A stretch of 64,000 nucleotides of DNA from Aestuariibius violaceus (GTDB taxonomy: Bacteria > Pseudomonadota > Alphaproteobacteria > Rhodobacterales > Rhodobacteraceae): the NCBI RefSeq assembly GCF_040779325.2, contig NZ_JBFONT020000009.1, forward strand, positions 46,360 through 110,359, read 5' to 3'. The position numbers and the translations under genes were made by a program. Positions 7,342-15,812 of this stretch are shown piece after piece. The notes under the pieces were generated by a model, which did no database searches, was not told the DNA's origin, and saw nothing but the letters and a program-made list of their open reading frames with translations. The first letter of the stretch is position 1, and every line of letters starts with the position of its first letter.

Positions 7342-9015
7342 ATGGCTGACGCTGCCGTTCACGGCCACGACCACGAGGATGACCGCGGGTTCTTCACACG
7401 CTGGTTCATGTCGACAAATCATAAGGATATCGGCATCCTCTACCTTTGGACCGCAGGGGTCCTTGGCTTCATCTCCGTGGCTTTCACGGTCTACATGCGG
7501 ATGGAGCTTATGCATCCGGATGTGCAGTATATGTGCCTCGAGGGCATGCGCTTCCTGCCGGCCGATCCTGCGGACTGTACGCCGAACGGCCATCTCTGGA
7601 ACGTCTTGATCACCTATCACGGCGTGCTGATGATGTTCTTCGTGGTGATCCCGGCGCTCTTCGGCGGCTTCGGCAACTACTTCATGCCGCTGCAGATCGG
7701 TGCTCCGGACATGGCGTTCCCGCGCCTCAACAACCTGTCCTACTGGCTCTTCGTCGCGGGTTCCGCCCTCGGCGTTGCATCGATGCTGTCGCCTGGCGGC
7801 AACGGCCAGCTCGGCTCGGGCGTGGGCTGGGTGCTCTACCCGCCGCTCTCGACGTCAGAGGCGGGCATGTCGATGGACCTCGCGATCTTCGCCGTCCACG
7901 TCTCGGGCGCGTCCTCGATCCTCGGCGCGATCAACATGATCACAACCTTCCTGAACATGCGCGCGCCGGGCATGACGCTGCACAAGGTGCCGCTCTTCTC
8001 CTGGTCGATCTTCGTCACAGCCTGGCTTATTCTGCTGGCCCTTCCGGTGCTTGCCGGCGCCATCACCATGCTGCTGACCGACCGGAACTTCGGCACGACC
8101 TTCTTCGATCCGGCAGGCGGCGGGGACCCGGTGCTCTACCAGCACATCCTGTGGTTCTTCGGCCATCCGGAGGTCTACATCATCATCCTGCCCGCCTTCG
8201 GCATCATCAGCCACGTCATCGCGACCTTCTCGAAAAAGCCGATCTTCGGCTATCTCCCGATGGTCTACGCGATGGTGGCGATCGGTGCGCTGGGCTTCGT
8301 CGTCTGGGCGCACCACATGTACACGGTGGGCATGACGCTGACCCAGCAGAGCTATTTCATGCTGGCGACCATGGTGATCGCGGTGCCCACGGGGGTGAAG
8401 ATCTTCAGCTGGATCGCCACGATGTGGGGTGGCTCGGTCGAGTTCAAGACACCCATGCTCTGGGCGTTCGGCTTCCTCTTCCTCTTCACCGTGGGGGGTG
8501 TCACCGGCATCGTGCTCAGCCAAGCGGGCGTCGACCGCGTCTATCACGACACCTACTACGTCGTGGCCCACTTCCACTATGTGATGAGCCTCGGCGCCGT
8601 CTTCGGCATCTTCGCGGGGATCTACTTCTACTTCCCCAAGATGACAGGGAAATTCCTGCCCGAATGGGCCGGCAAGCTGCACTTCTGGGCGATGTTCATC
8701 GGTGCGAACATCACCTTCTTCCCGCAGCACTTCCTGGGCCGTCAGGGAATGCCGCGCCGCTATATCGACTACCCCGAGGCCTTCGCCCTCTGGAACTACG
8801 TGTCCAGCTGGGGGGCCTTTCTGTCCTTCGCCTCGTTCGTATTCTTCATCGGCGTTGTGTTCTGGACGCTGTTCCGCGTGCCGCGCACGGCGCCTGCGAA
8901 CCCATGGAACGAATGGGCCGATACGCTGGAATGGACCCTCCCCTCGCCCCCGCCGGAGCACACGTTCGAACAGCTCCCCAAGCGCGAGGATTGGGACAAG
9001 AAGCACGCGCACTGA
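7342..9015 (+). CDS. ctaD: cytochrome c oxidase subunit I (aa3-type)
   Basis: 557 aa, 12 membrane segments. Family landmarks are MSTNHKDIGILY, the haem/CuB ligand regions WFFGHPEVYIIILP and VWAHHMYTVGM, and VVAHFHYVMSLG. It holds haem a, haem a3 and CuB in the terminal respiratory oxidase of the inner membrane, reducing oxygen and pumping protons. The ATG at 7342 has AAGGAG seven bases upstream and gives the conserved MADAAVHGHDHEDDRG start; a longer in-frame extension from 7171 begins within the IS remnant and is not credible. A GC-rich hairpin follows. Other oxidase subunits are not in the window. Confidence 0.97.
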   Translation: MADAAVHGHDHEDDRGFFTRWFMSTNHKDIGILYLWTAGVLGFISVAFTVYMRMELMHPDVQYMCLEGMRFLPADPADCTPNGHLWNVLITYHGVLMMFFVVIPALFGGFGNYFMPLQIGAPDMAFPRLNNLSYWLFVAGSALGVASMLSPGGNGQLGSGVGWVLYPPLSTSEAGMSMDLAIFAVHVSGASSILGAINMITTFLNMRAPGMTLHKVPLFSWSIFVTAWLILLALPVLAGAITMLLTDRNFGTTFFDPAGGGDPVLYQHILWFFGHPEVYIIILPAFGIISHVIATFSKKPIFGYLPMVYAMVAIGALGFVVWAHHMYTVGMTLTQQSYFMLATMVIAVPTGVKIFSWIATMWGGSVEFKTPMLWAFGFLFLFTVGGVTGIVLSQAGVDRVYHDTYYVVAHFHYVMSLGAVFGIFAGIYFYFPKMTGKFLPEWAGKLHFWAMFIGANITFFPQHFLGRQGMPRRYIDYPEAFALWNYVSSWGAFLSFASFVFFIGVVFWTLFRVPRTAPANPWNEWADTLEWTLPSPPPEHTFEQLPKREDWDKKHAH

Positions 9016-9031
9016 ACCGCGCTATCTTCAG

Positions 9032-9054
9032 GGGGCCTCGCATTGCGGGGCCCC
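9032..9054 (+). terminator. hairpin terminator after ctaD
   Basis: GGGGCCTCGC and GCGGGGCCCC form a 10-bp stem with one G-U pair around an ATT loop, 17 bases after the ctaD stop, followed by only two T residues before CGCG and then TTT. Position and stability support factor-independent or assisted termination. Confidence 0.6.
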
Positions 9055-9108
9055 TTCGCGTTTCAGAACCCGCTTTTCTGCAACCGAGTTAAGGGTATCT
9101 TCATTCCC

Positions 9109-9618
9109 ATGCCCTATGAGTGGATCGAACCGGCGAATCAGGATCGCGACGCAACGCCTCCGGTGGCAGAGCTTCACTGCTGGCCCTACCGCTCGCTCCC
9201 GCGCCGCGACATGGTGCTCTTCATCGGCGCCACGGCAACGCTCGTTGCGCTGCCGCTTCTGACCGTGATCGGCTCCCCCGTCCTCTGGGGGCTCCTGCCG
9301 TTCTTCCTGCTGATGCTGGCAGCCGTCTGGTACGCCCTCGAACGCTCCTACCGGGACGGAGAGATCCTGGAAGAACTTCGCCTCACCCCGGACGAGATCA
9401 GCATCGACCGCCACAACCCCCGTGGCCCCGACCAGCACTGGCAGGCCAACCCCTATTGGGTGCAGGTGGCGCTGGATGAAAAGGACGGCCCGGTCGAAAA
9501 CTACGTCACCCTCAGCGGCAACGGGCGCGAGGTCGAACTCGGCGCCTTCCTGACCCCCGAAGAACGCGCAAACCTCTATGGAGAGCTGCGCGACCGTCTC
9601 TCCGCCGCCCGGCAGTGA
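9109..9618 (+). CDS. DUF2244 domain-containing membrane protein
   Basis: 169 aa. Residues ~40-80 form a two-helix membrane hairpin (LFIGATATLVALPLLTVIG and LLPFFLLMLAAVWYAL), flanked by the DUF2244 pattern WPYRSLPRRDM and the C-terminal YVTLSGNGREVELGAFLTPEER. Function is unknown for the family. The ATG at 9109 is preferred because an upstream in-frame extension overlaps the ctaD terminator. The stop overlaps the next gene (GTGA). Confidence 0.8.
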   Translation: MPYEWIEPANQDRDATPPVAELHCWPYRSLPRRDMVLFIGATATLVALPLLTVIGSPVLWGLLPFFLLMLAAVWYALERSYRDGEILEELRLTPDEISIDRHNPRGPDQHWQANPYWVQVALDEKDGPVENYVTLSGNGREVELGAFLTPEERANLYGELRDRLSAARQ

Positions 9619-10538
9619 CCCAGGTCCCCGCGACGCCCAAGCTCCGGCGGTTCCTTCTCAGGCAGGCGACAGGCGGCCTCGGCGCCGAATGGGCCCTGCG
9701 CCGCATCCGCCTCACCGCGTCCGAACGCGCCGCGATCCGCCTCCGCCGCCTCGGGCGATTGCCAAAACCCCCGAAAAACCCGCCCTTTACCTTCCTCATC
9801 CCCCTTGTCGGCCCTAAGGATGTGACGGATTGGGACGGCGTCACCCAGCGCCTCGCCCGCACCGTCGAAAGCCTCAAACGCCAGGACTACACGAACTGGA
9901 CCGCCTATATCTGCTGTCAGGAACGCCCCAGCATCCCCTGGTCCGCCCGTGTCAGATATCTTCCCTTCAGGGAGGAGGTCGACGGCAATGACAAATGGGC
10001 CAAACTCCGCCGTCTGACCCAAGCACTGCTGGAACAGCGCGACGACGCCCCCGACGGCTACGCGATGAGCTTCGATGCCGACGACCTCCTCGCCGATGGC
10101 CAGCTCTCTCTAATGGCCAAGCAGCGCAAGCGCGGCGGCTATCTCGTCACGCGCGGCTATGTCGCCGATATCGGCGCGGGACGCGTCGCACTAGCCGAGC
10201 CACAAAGCCTTGGAAATCCCGGTCAAAAAGCGTTCTGGAAGCTCTGCGGCAGCTGCACCGCCTTTCGCTACGATCTCAAGAACGGCCCCGAGCAGGAGAT
10301 CGACTTCCTCGCCCAGACGCTCAGCCACGAACACCGCATGTTCCCCTACCTCGCCGACCTCTCAGGCCGCCCGCTGACGCCGCTGGAGGATCCCGCGGTG
10401 ATGTATCTGCTGAACCACGGAGACAATTTCGGCGCCCGCCGCGGCCGGACCAGCTTCAAATCCCGCTTCGCCCAGCGGTTCGAGGTCAGGGATGAAGAAC
10501 AGCTGGCCGAGATCAGAGCGCGGTTTCCAGCTTTCTAG
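9615..10538 (+). CDS. GT-A type (family 2-like) glycosyltransferase
   Basis: 307 aa. A GT2-like core starts near residue 55 (FTFLIPLVGPKDVTDWDGV, then TVESLKRQDYTNWTAYIC) and has an acidic nucleotide-sugar motif FDADDLL at ~153-159. No membrane segments, so probably cytoplasmic or membrane-associated. It starts with GTG overlapping the stop of the DUF2244 gene by four bases. It would add a sugar to a surface polymer; the acceptor is unknown. A gap with two repeat elements follows. Confidence 0.75.
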   Translation: MTQVPATPKLRRFLLRQATGGLGAEWALRRIRLTASERAAIRLRRLGRLPKPPKNPPFTFLIPLVGPKDVTDWDGVTQRLARTVESLKRQDYTNWTAYICCQERPSIPWSARVRYLPFREEVDGNDKWAKLRRLTQALLEQRDDAPDGYAMSFDADDLLADGQLSLMAKQRKRGGYLVTRGYVADIGAGRVALAEPQSLGNPGQKAFWKLCGSCTAFRYDLKNGPEQEIDFLAQTLSHEHRMFPYLADLSGRPLTPLEDPAVMYLLNHGDNFGARRGRTSFKSRFAQRFEVRDEEQLAEIRARFPAF

Positions 10539-10587
10539 ACAAACAAGCGGCGAAAGGTTCGGAGCGAAGAACCACGCTGCCCAAAGC

Positions 10588-10634
10588 GCCCGCCCGGCAG
10601 CACCGCCGGGCATCGCCGCCCCCCAGGAGGGCGA
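10588..10634. repeat. double-hairpin intergenic element, copy 1
   Basis: CCGCCCGGCAG-CACCGCCGGGC forms a first hairpin with one mismatch; ATCGCC and GGCGAT form a second around a CCCCCAGGA-type loop. The same order and sequence recur at 52157-52207, also between convergent genes. It lies between the 3' ends of the glycosyltransferase and YqeY genes. Confidence 0.75.
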
Positions 10635-10663
10635 TGACCTCAGCACTTAAACGGCTTGCCTCT

Positions 10664-10727
10664 AGCGCTTCGCGCGTTCGCGGCTGAAATCGTCCACTGG
10701 ACGATCTCCGGGACGCCGCTCACCCTA
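10664..10727 (-). repeat. nested TCCAGTGGA hairpin element, copy A
   Basis: A 17-bp odd palindrome (10689-10705, centre C10697) carries ATCGTCCA and TGGACGAT arms; an outer 5-bp stem pairs GCGGC at 10680-10684 with GCCGC at 10715-10719. Read on the minus strand it has the flank order GGGTGAG, palindrome, CGAACGCGCGAAGC, which matches copy B at 32296-32358. It lies in a convergent gap. Confidence 0.75.
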
Positions 10728-11192
10728 GCTCAACCGATCCTTCACCATCGGCCCGACCTGCCCGAAATCCATCTGGCCGGTATATTTCGCCTTCAGCGCG
10801 GCCATCACCTTGCCCATGTCGCGGATGCTCTCGGCCCCCGTCTCGGCGATCGCAGCATCGACGGCCTTCTCGCTTTCCTCGTCATCAAGCTGACGGGGCA
10901 GGAACTCCTCGATCACCTTGATTTCCTTACGCTCTTCCTCGGCCAGCTCCAGCCGCCCGCCTTCTTCGTAGGCCCGTGCGCTTTCCTGCCGCTGCTTGAC
11001 CATCTTGCCGAGGATCGACAGCACGTCGCCATCCCTAATCTCCGCCGGCTCACCCTCGGCCGCGTCGCCCCGCATGGCGATCTCGCGATCCTTGATGGCC
11101 GCGTTGATGAGCCTGAGCGTCGACACCCGCCCCATCTCCTTGGCGCGCATCGCGTCTTTCAACGCCCCGCTGACCCGTGTTTTCATATCCAT
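10725..11192 (-). CDS. GatB/YqeY domain-containing protein
   Basis: 155 aa, entirely the YqeY fold: helical N-terminus MDMKTRVSGALKDAMRAKEM, the conserved STLRLINAAIKDREI and the C-terminal MGKVMAALKAKYTGQMDFGQ. The domain resembles the tail of the GatB amidotransferase subunit and is proposed to bind tRNA; its role as a free protein is not settled. It is divergent from carA, as is common in Alphaproteobacteria. Confidence 0.9.
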   Translation of the reverse strand: MDMKTRVSGALKDAMRAKEMGRVSTLRLINAAIKDREIAMRGDAAEGEPAEIRDGDVLSILGKMVKQRQESARAYEEGGRLELAEEERKEIKVIEEFLPRQLDDEESEKAVDAAIAETGAESIRDMGKVMAALKAKYTGQMDFGQVGPMVKDRLS

Positions 11193-11344
11193 GACCAGTC
11201 CCGTCCGGCTGCTCCCCCGAGATCCCGGAACGTAGTCTCAACCGTCGGCACTGACAACAGCCGACCCCGCGTCGCCCACGGCTTGACCGCCCCGCCGCGC
11301 CTGCCTAAACCCAGCGGGATTTGCCAAACCCGTTGGAGCCTTCG

Positions 11345-12505
11345 ATGCCCCAGATCGCCCATCCCACCGCCTGCCTCGCCCTGGCAGACGGTACGATCTT
11401 CTACGGCCAGGGCTTCGGCGCCACCGGCCAGACGGTGGCGGAGCTTTGCTTCAACACCGCGATGACCGGCTATCAGGAGATCATGACCGACCCGTCCTAT
11501 GCGGGCCAGGTCGTGACCTTCACCTTCCCCCATATCGGCAATACCGGCATCACGCCCGAGGATGACGAGACTGCCGACCCGGTCGCCGAGGGGATGATCG
11601 TCAAATGGGACCCGACCGAGCCGTCGAACTGGCGCGCCATGGGCCGCCTGCCCGATTGGCTCGCCGCCCGCGGCCGCATCGGCATGGGCGGCCTCGACAC
11701 CCGCCGCCTCACCCGCGCCATCCGGCATCAGGGCGCCCCGCACGTGGCGCTTGCCCATAATCCCGACGGCAAATTCGATGTCGAGGCGCTCGTCGCCGCC
11801 GCGCGCGCCTTTCCGGGCCTCATCGGCCTCGACCTCGCCAAGGATGTCACCTGCGCCCAGTCCTACCGCTGGTTCGAAACCCGCTGGGCCTGGCCCGAGG
11901 GCTATACGGACAAGGCGCCGGGCGGCCCCAAGGTCGTGGCCATCGATTACGGCGCCAAGCGCAACATCCTGCGCTGCCTGGCCTCCGCCGGCTGCGACGT
12001 GACGGTCCTCCCCGCCACCGCAACGGCCGAGGATGTGCTGGCCCAAAGCCCCGACGGCCTCTTCCTCTCCAACGGGCCGGGGGACCCGGCGGCTACCGGC
12101 GCATACGCCGTCCCGATGATCCAGGAAGTGCTCGACAAGACCCAAATCCCCGTCTTCGGCATCTGTCTCGGCCACCAGATGCTGGCCCTCGCCCTCGGCG
12201 CCAAGACGATCAAGATGAACCACGGCCATCATGGCGCGAACCATCCCGTCAAGGACATGGAAACCGGCAAGGTCGAGATCACGTCGATGAACCACGGCTT
12301 CACCGTCGACAGCCAGACCCTGCCCGCGGGCGTGGCCGAAACGCACATCTCGCTCTTCGACGGCTCCAATTGCGGGATCCGCATGAAAGACCGGCCCGTC
12401 TTCTCGGTCCAGTACCATCCAGAGGCAAGCCCGGGCCCGCAGGACAGCTACTACCTCTTCGAACGCTTCGCCAAGGCGATCGCCGAGCGTCAGGGCGCCG
12501 CTTAA
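11345..12505 (+). CDS. carA: carbamoyl-phosphate synthase small subunit
   Basis: 386 aa, the normal length. An N-terminal CarA domain (YGQGFGATGQTVAELCFNTA, MTGYQEIMTDPSYAGQ) is followed by a class I glutamine amidotransferase with Cys274 in FGICLGHQM and the His/Glu pair in YHPEASPGP. It releases ammonia from glutamine for CarB to make carbamoyl phosphate for pyrimidine and arginine synthesis. carB is not in this window. The ATG at 11345 is chosen over an upstream in-frame TTG because it matches the family N-terminus. Confidence 0.97.
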   Translation: MPQIAHPTACLALADGTIFYGQGFGATGQTVAELCFNTAMTGYQEIMTDPSYAGQVVTFTFPHIGNTGITPEDDETADPVAEGMIVKWDPTEPSNWRAMGRLPDWLAARGRIGMGGLDTRRLTRAIRHQGAPHVALAHNPDGKFDVEALVAAARAFPGLIGLDLAKDVTCAQSYRWFETRWAWPEGYTDKAPGGPKVVAIDYGAKRNILRCLASAGCDVTVLPATATAEDVLAQSPDGLFLSNGPGDPAATGAYAVPMIQEVLDKTQIPVFGICLGHQMLALALGAKTIKMNHGHHGANHPVKDMETGKVEITSMNHGFTVDSQTLPAGVAETHISLFDGSNCGIRMKDRPVFSVQYHPEASPGPQDSYYLFERFAKAIAERQGAA

Positions 12506-12564
12506 ACCTTCCTTAAGCCTGATGGCGCAAGCTGAGCCCGACGCAAATGCGCCAGGGCGAAGCC

Positions 12565-14442
12565 ATGAACGACATGACGGCAGGACGCGACACAGCGCCC
12601 TTGGACCACCGGAAAGAGGTCCCGGCACCGTCCGGCCCGCTCGGTCGCATTTCGGGCGCCCCCCGCGATCCCCTCTCGGTCATTCGTGCGGCGCGGGACA
12701 AGGCACGGGCCGCCCTCCCCTCCCCCACGGCAGAGGAGAAAACCGCAAAAGCCGCCGCCATCGCCCACGGCGCCGCACTCATCGACCCTCTGGGAACCTT
12801 GCCCGACGAGGCGCTCATTGCCCGCTTCGGCGCCCACCGGGCCGCCCGCCTCGGCCTTCTGCCCTGGCGGCAGGCCGGCGGGGCCGTCATCGTGCTAACC
12901 CCCTGGCCCGACAGCTTCGCCCGTCACCGGGACGCGCTACAAAAGACCTTCGGCCGCATCCGGATGGCCGTAACGACCCAATCGGCGCTGGAGGGCGCGT
13001 TGCGTCGCGCGGCGGGTCACAGCCTGCGCCACCGGGCCGAAACCCGGGTCGCCGCCTCCGAAAGCTGCCGCGACTGGAAGGCAGGCCGGGCCGCGCTCGT
13101 CCTCGGCCTCGCTCTGGCGAGCCTCCTGACTGCCTTGGTACTCGCCCCCGCCACAACGGTCGTCGCCATCTGCGGCTGGACGATCCTCGCCCTCATCGCC
13201 TCGACAACCGTCAAGGCGCTGGCAGCCTGGCAGGTCATCCGCGACCGCGCTCCGGACCACGCCGAACCCGCGGCCGTCCCCCATAGCCTGCCAGTGATCT
13301 CCGTCATCGTGCCCCTCCTGCGGGAGAAGCGGATCGCCGAACACCTGCTGGCCCGCCTCGGCGCGATCGACTACCCCCGCGACCGCCTCGAAATCCGCTT
13401 CGCGCTGGAAGAGGATGACGAGACCACCCGCAAGACCCTCCTCAAGACCCCCCTGCCGCCTTGGATCCGCACGATCGCCGTCCCCCGCGGCACGCTCAAG
13501 ACCAAGCCAAGGGCGCTGAACTTCGCGCTCGACTTCTGCCAGGGCAGCATCATCGGGATCTACGACGCCGAGGACGCGCCTGCCCCTGACCAGTTGCGCA
13601 AGGTGGCCGCCCGCTTCGCAGCCTTCGGCCCTGATGTTGCCTGCCTTCAGGGGGCGCTCGACTACTACAACCCTCACGTCAACTGGCTGACCCGCTGCTT
13701 CACCATCGAATACGCCGCCTGGTCCCGGATGATCCTGCCCGGCTTCCGCAAGCTGGGCCTGCCGATCCCGCTGGGCGGCACGACGCTGTTCTTCCGCCGA
13801 GAAATCCTCGAGGAACTCGGCGGCTGGGACGCCCACAACGTGACCGAAGATGCCGATCTCGGCATCCGGCTCGCCCGCCGGGGCTACCGGACAGAGCTCC
13901 TGGACAGCGTCACGGGGGAAGAGGCGAATGGCCGCGCGTGGCCCTGGGTCAAGCAGCGGTCCCGCTGGCTGAAGGGCTACGCGATCACCTATGCGGTTCA
14001 TATGCGCCGCCCCGTCCAGCTCTGGCGGGAGCTCGGGCCGCGGGGCTTTTTCGCGGTTCAGGTGATCTTCCTCGGCACCCTCACGCAATTCACGCTCGCT
14101 CCGGTCTTCTGGTCGTTCTGGCTGATCCCCTTCGGCGGGCTAGCCGCGACGCGCGAGCTGCTGGGCAGCGCGCTCTGGCCGATCATCAGCCTCTTCCTCC
14201 TCTCGGAGCTGGTCAATCTCATCATCGGCCTCCTTGCTCTTCGCAGGACGACCCATCGCGGCCTCGCCTGGTGGCTGCCAATGATGCACCTTTACTTCCC
14301 GCTGGCCGCGCTCGCCTCCTACAAGGCGCTGTGGGAGCTCGCCTGCCGTCCCTTCTACTGGGACAAGACCGCCCATGGCCTGCTCCTCGGCCCGGCGGCA
14401 TCGGTCACTCCGCCGCCTCCACAGCCTCCGCATCCAGCCTGA
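12565..14442 (+). CDS. membrane-bound family 2 glycosyltransferase (cellulose-synthase-like)
   Basis: 625 aa. Two N-terminal membrane helices (~170-215) precede a processive-type GT2 domain with IYDAEDAPAPDQL, TEDADLGIRLARRGY and QRSRWLKGYA, the D,D,D,QxxRW set of cellulose-synthase-like enzymes, then about four C-terminal membrane segments. It probably synthesises or exports a polysaccharide at the inner membrane. The first ~150 residues are a charged cytoplasmic extension resembling regulatory domains in this group. The start is ambiguous: ATG at 12547 is also in frame; 12565 is preferred for the AGGGCGA upstream. The 3' end overlaps the convergent GntR gene by 38 bp. Confidence 0.85.
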   Translation: MNDMTAGRDTAPLDHRKEVPAPSGPLGRISGAPRDPLSVIRAARDKARAALPSPTAEEKTAKAAAIAHGAALIDPLGTLPDEALIARFGAHRAARLGLLPWRQAGGAVIVLTPWPDSFARHRDALQKTFGRIRMAVTTQSALEGALRRAAGHSLRHRAETRVAASESCRDWKAGRAALVLGLALASLLTALVLAPATTVVAICGWTILALIASTTVKALAAWQVIRDRAPDHAEPAAVPHSLPVISVIVPLLREKRIAEHLLARLGAIDYPRDRLEIRFALEEDDETTRKTLLKTPLPPWIRTIAVPRGTLKTKPRALNFALDFCQGSIIGIYDAEDAPAPDQLRKVAARFAAFGPDVACLQGALDYYNPHVNWLTRCFTIEYAAWSRMILPGFRKLGLPIPLGGTTLFFRREILEELGGWDAHNVTEDADLGIRLARRGYRTELLDSVTGEEANGRAWPWVKQRSRWLKGYAITYAVHMRRPVQLWRELGPRGFFAVQVIFLGTLTQFTLAPVFWSFWLIPFGGLAATRELLGSALWPIISLFLLSELVNLIIGLLALRRTTHRGLAWWLPMMHLYFPLAALASYKALWELACRPFYWDKTAHGLLLGPAASVTPPPPQPPHPA

Positions 14443-15058
14443 GCCGGGTCATGTAGGCCTTCGACAAATGATCCCGCAGGGCCGCATAAGCGCCGTCCGG
14501 ATCGCGCGCCGCGATGGCCTCGACGATCGCCTCATGTTCTTCCAGCGCATCGGCGCCGCGCCCCTCGGCGGCCAGCGATGTGGTCGCCAACAGCGCCATG
14601 GACCGGTGAACAAGGTCCAGCTGCTGCACCAGAAACCGGTTGTGGGAGGCAAGATGGATCTGCCGGTGGAACCGCCGGTTCGCCCGGCTCAGCGCCTTCG
14701 GATCGCCCACAAGCGCGCGGTCGGCCAGCGCCATATCCCGCAGAACCGCGATCTCTTCGTCCGTCGCGTGGGTCGCCGCCAGCCGCGCGGCCAGCCCCTC
14801 AAGCTCTCCCCGAACTATGTAAAGCTCGGCCAGCTGCGAATGATCGAGCGACGCGACGATCAACGACCGCCCATCCCGCGTCAAAAGCGACTGCGTCTCA
14901 AGCCGCTGCAACGCCTCACGGATCGGCGTCCGCGACACGCCAAACCGTTCGGCCAGCTCGCTTTCCACCAGCCGGTCGCCGGGGCGGTAGATCCCCACAT
15001 CGATCGCTTCCAGGATCATGTCATAAGCGTCTTTCAACGGCATTTTCGCGTCGACCAT
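14405..15058 (-). CDS. GntR family regulator, FadR (FCD) subfamily
   Basis: 217 aa. An N-terminal winged helix (YDMILEAIDVGIYRPGDRLV, ELAERFGVSRTPIREALQRL) is followed by an all-helical FCD domain with metal-binding histidines (RFHRQIHLASHN and EEHEAIVEAI, then ALRDHL). These repressors respond to carboxylic acids. The target is not obvious; the divergent neighbour is the nucleotidase gene 85 bp away, and the gene overlaps the glycosyltransferase tail. Confidence 0.9.
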   Translation of the reverse strand: MVDAKMPLKDAYDMILEAIDVGIYRPGDRLVESELAERFGVSRTPIREALQRLETQSLLTRDGRSLIVASLDHSQLAELYIVRGELEGLAARLAATHATDEEIAVLRDMALADRALVGDPKALSRANRRFHRQIHLASHNRFLVQQLDLVHRSMALLATTSLAAEGRGADALEEHEAIVEAIAARDPDGAYAALRDHLSKAYMTRLRLDAEAVEAAE

Positions 15059-15143
15059 GGCAGCCTCTCCCTGCGGGCCACCCTATCCTAATCCGCTCCG
15101 CCACCGATTGCACCCCGGCGCCCGCACCGATAGCGTCCCGATC

Positions 15144-15788
15144 ATGCCACGCACCGCCTTCGCCCCGATCCGCCACTGGGTCTTCGACCTCGACAATACG
15201 CTCTATACTCCCGATGCCCGCCTCTTCGACCAGATCGAAGAAAGGATGGCGGACTGGATTATGGAGAGCCTGGACCTCGGCCGACAGGACGCCCATGCCC
15301 TTCGCCGCACCTACTGGCAGCGCTACGGCACAACGCTGGCGGGCCTGATGGCAGAACACCGTATCGACCCCGACGGCTTCCTCGACCATGTGCACGACAT
15401 CGACCTCGCCGCGCTCGCGCCGGATCCCGGCCTCCGCCGCGCAATCGACGCCCTGCCCGGCCGCCGTATCGTCTTCACCAATGGTAGCCGCGGCCACGCC
15501 GCGCGCATCCTCGCCGCCCGTGGCCTGACCGACCTGTTCGAAGCGATCTACGGCGTCGAAGATGCCGACTACGTCCCGAAGCCCCAGCGCGCCGCCTTCG
15601 ACGCGATCTTCGACAGCGACAACCTGACCCCCGACCGCTCTGCCATGTTCGAGGATGACATCCGCAACCTCGAAACTCCCTTCGCCCTCGGCCTGCGCAC
15701 GGTCCACGTCGCGGGCGAACCCGATCCGGCGCCGCATATCCACCATCACACCGACGACCTCGCGGGCTTTCTGTCGCAGATCGTGTGA
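15144..15788 (+). CDS. pyrimidine 5'-nucleotidase, HAD superfamily
   Basis: 214 aa. HAD motif I is FDLDNTLY (~14-21), motif II IVFTNGS, motif III at Lys in DYVPKPQR, motif IV MFEDDIRNL. This matches the SDT1/PPM1-like pyrimidine nucleotidase group that dephosphorylates UMP or CMP in the cytoplasm. The ATG at 15144 places motif I at the expected distance from the N-terminus; an upstream in-frame extension lacks family character. Confidence 0.88.
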   Translation: MPRTAFAPIRHWVFDLDNTLYTPDARLFDQIEERMADWIMESLDLGRQDAHALRRTYWQRYGTTLAGLMAEHRIDPDGFLDHVHDIDLAALAPDPGLRRAIDALPGRRIVFTNGSRGHAARILAARGLTDLFEAIYGVEDADYVPKPQRAAFDAIFDSDNLTPDRSAMFEDDIRNLETPFALGLRTVHVAGEPDPAPHIHHHTDDLAGFLSQIV

Positions 15789-15812
15789 CCTGATCGCTGG
15801 ATCGCCTAGATC

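Noticed and set aside
7446..9092. Plus-strand alternative frame of 548 codons inside ctaD
   Set aside because: Arg/His-rich shadow translation; the ctaD frame is unambiguous.
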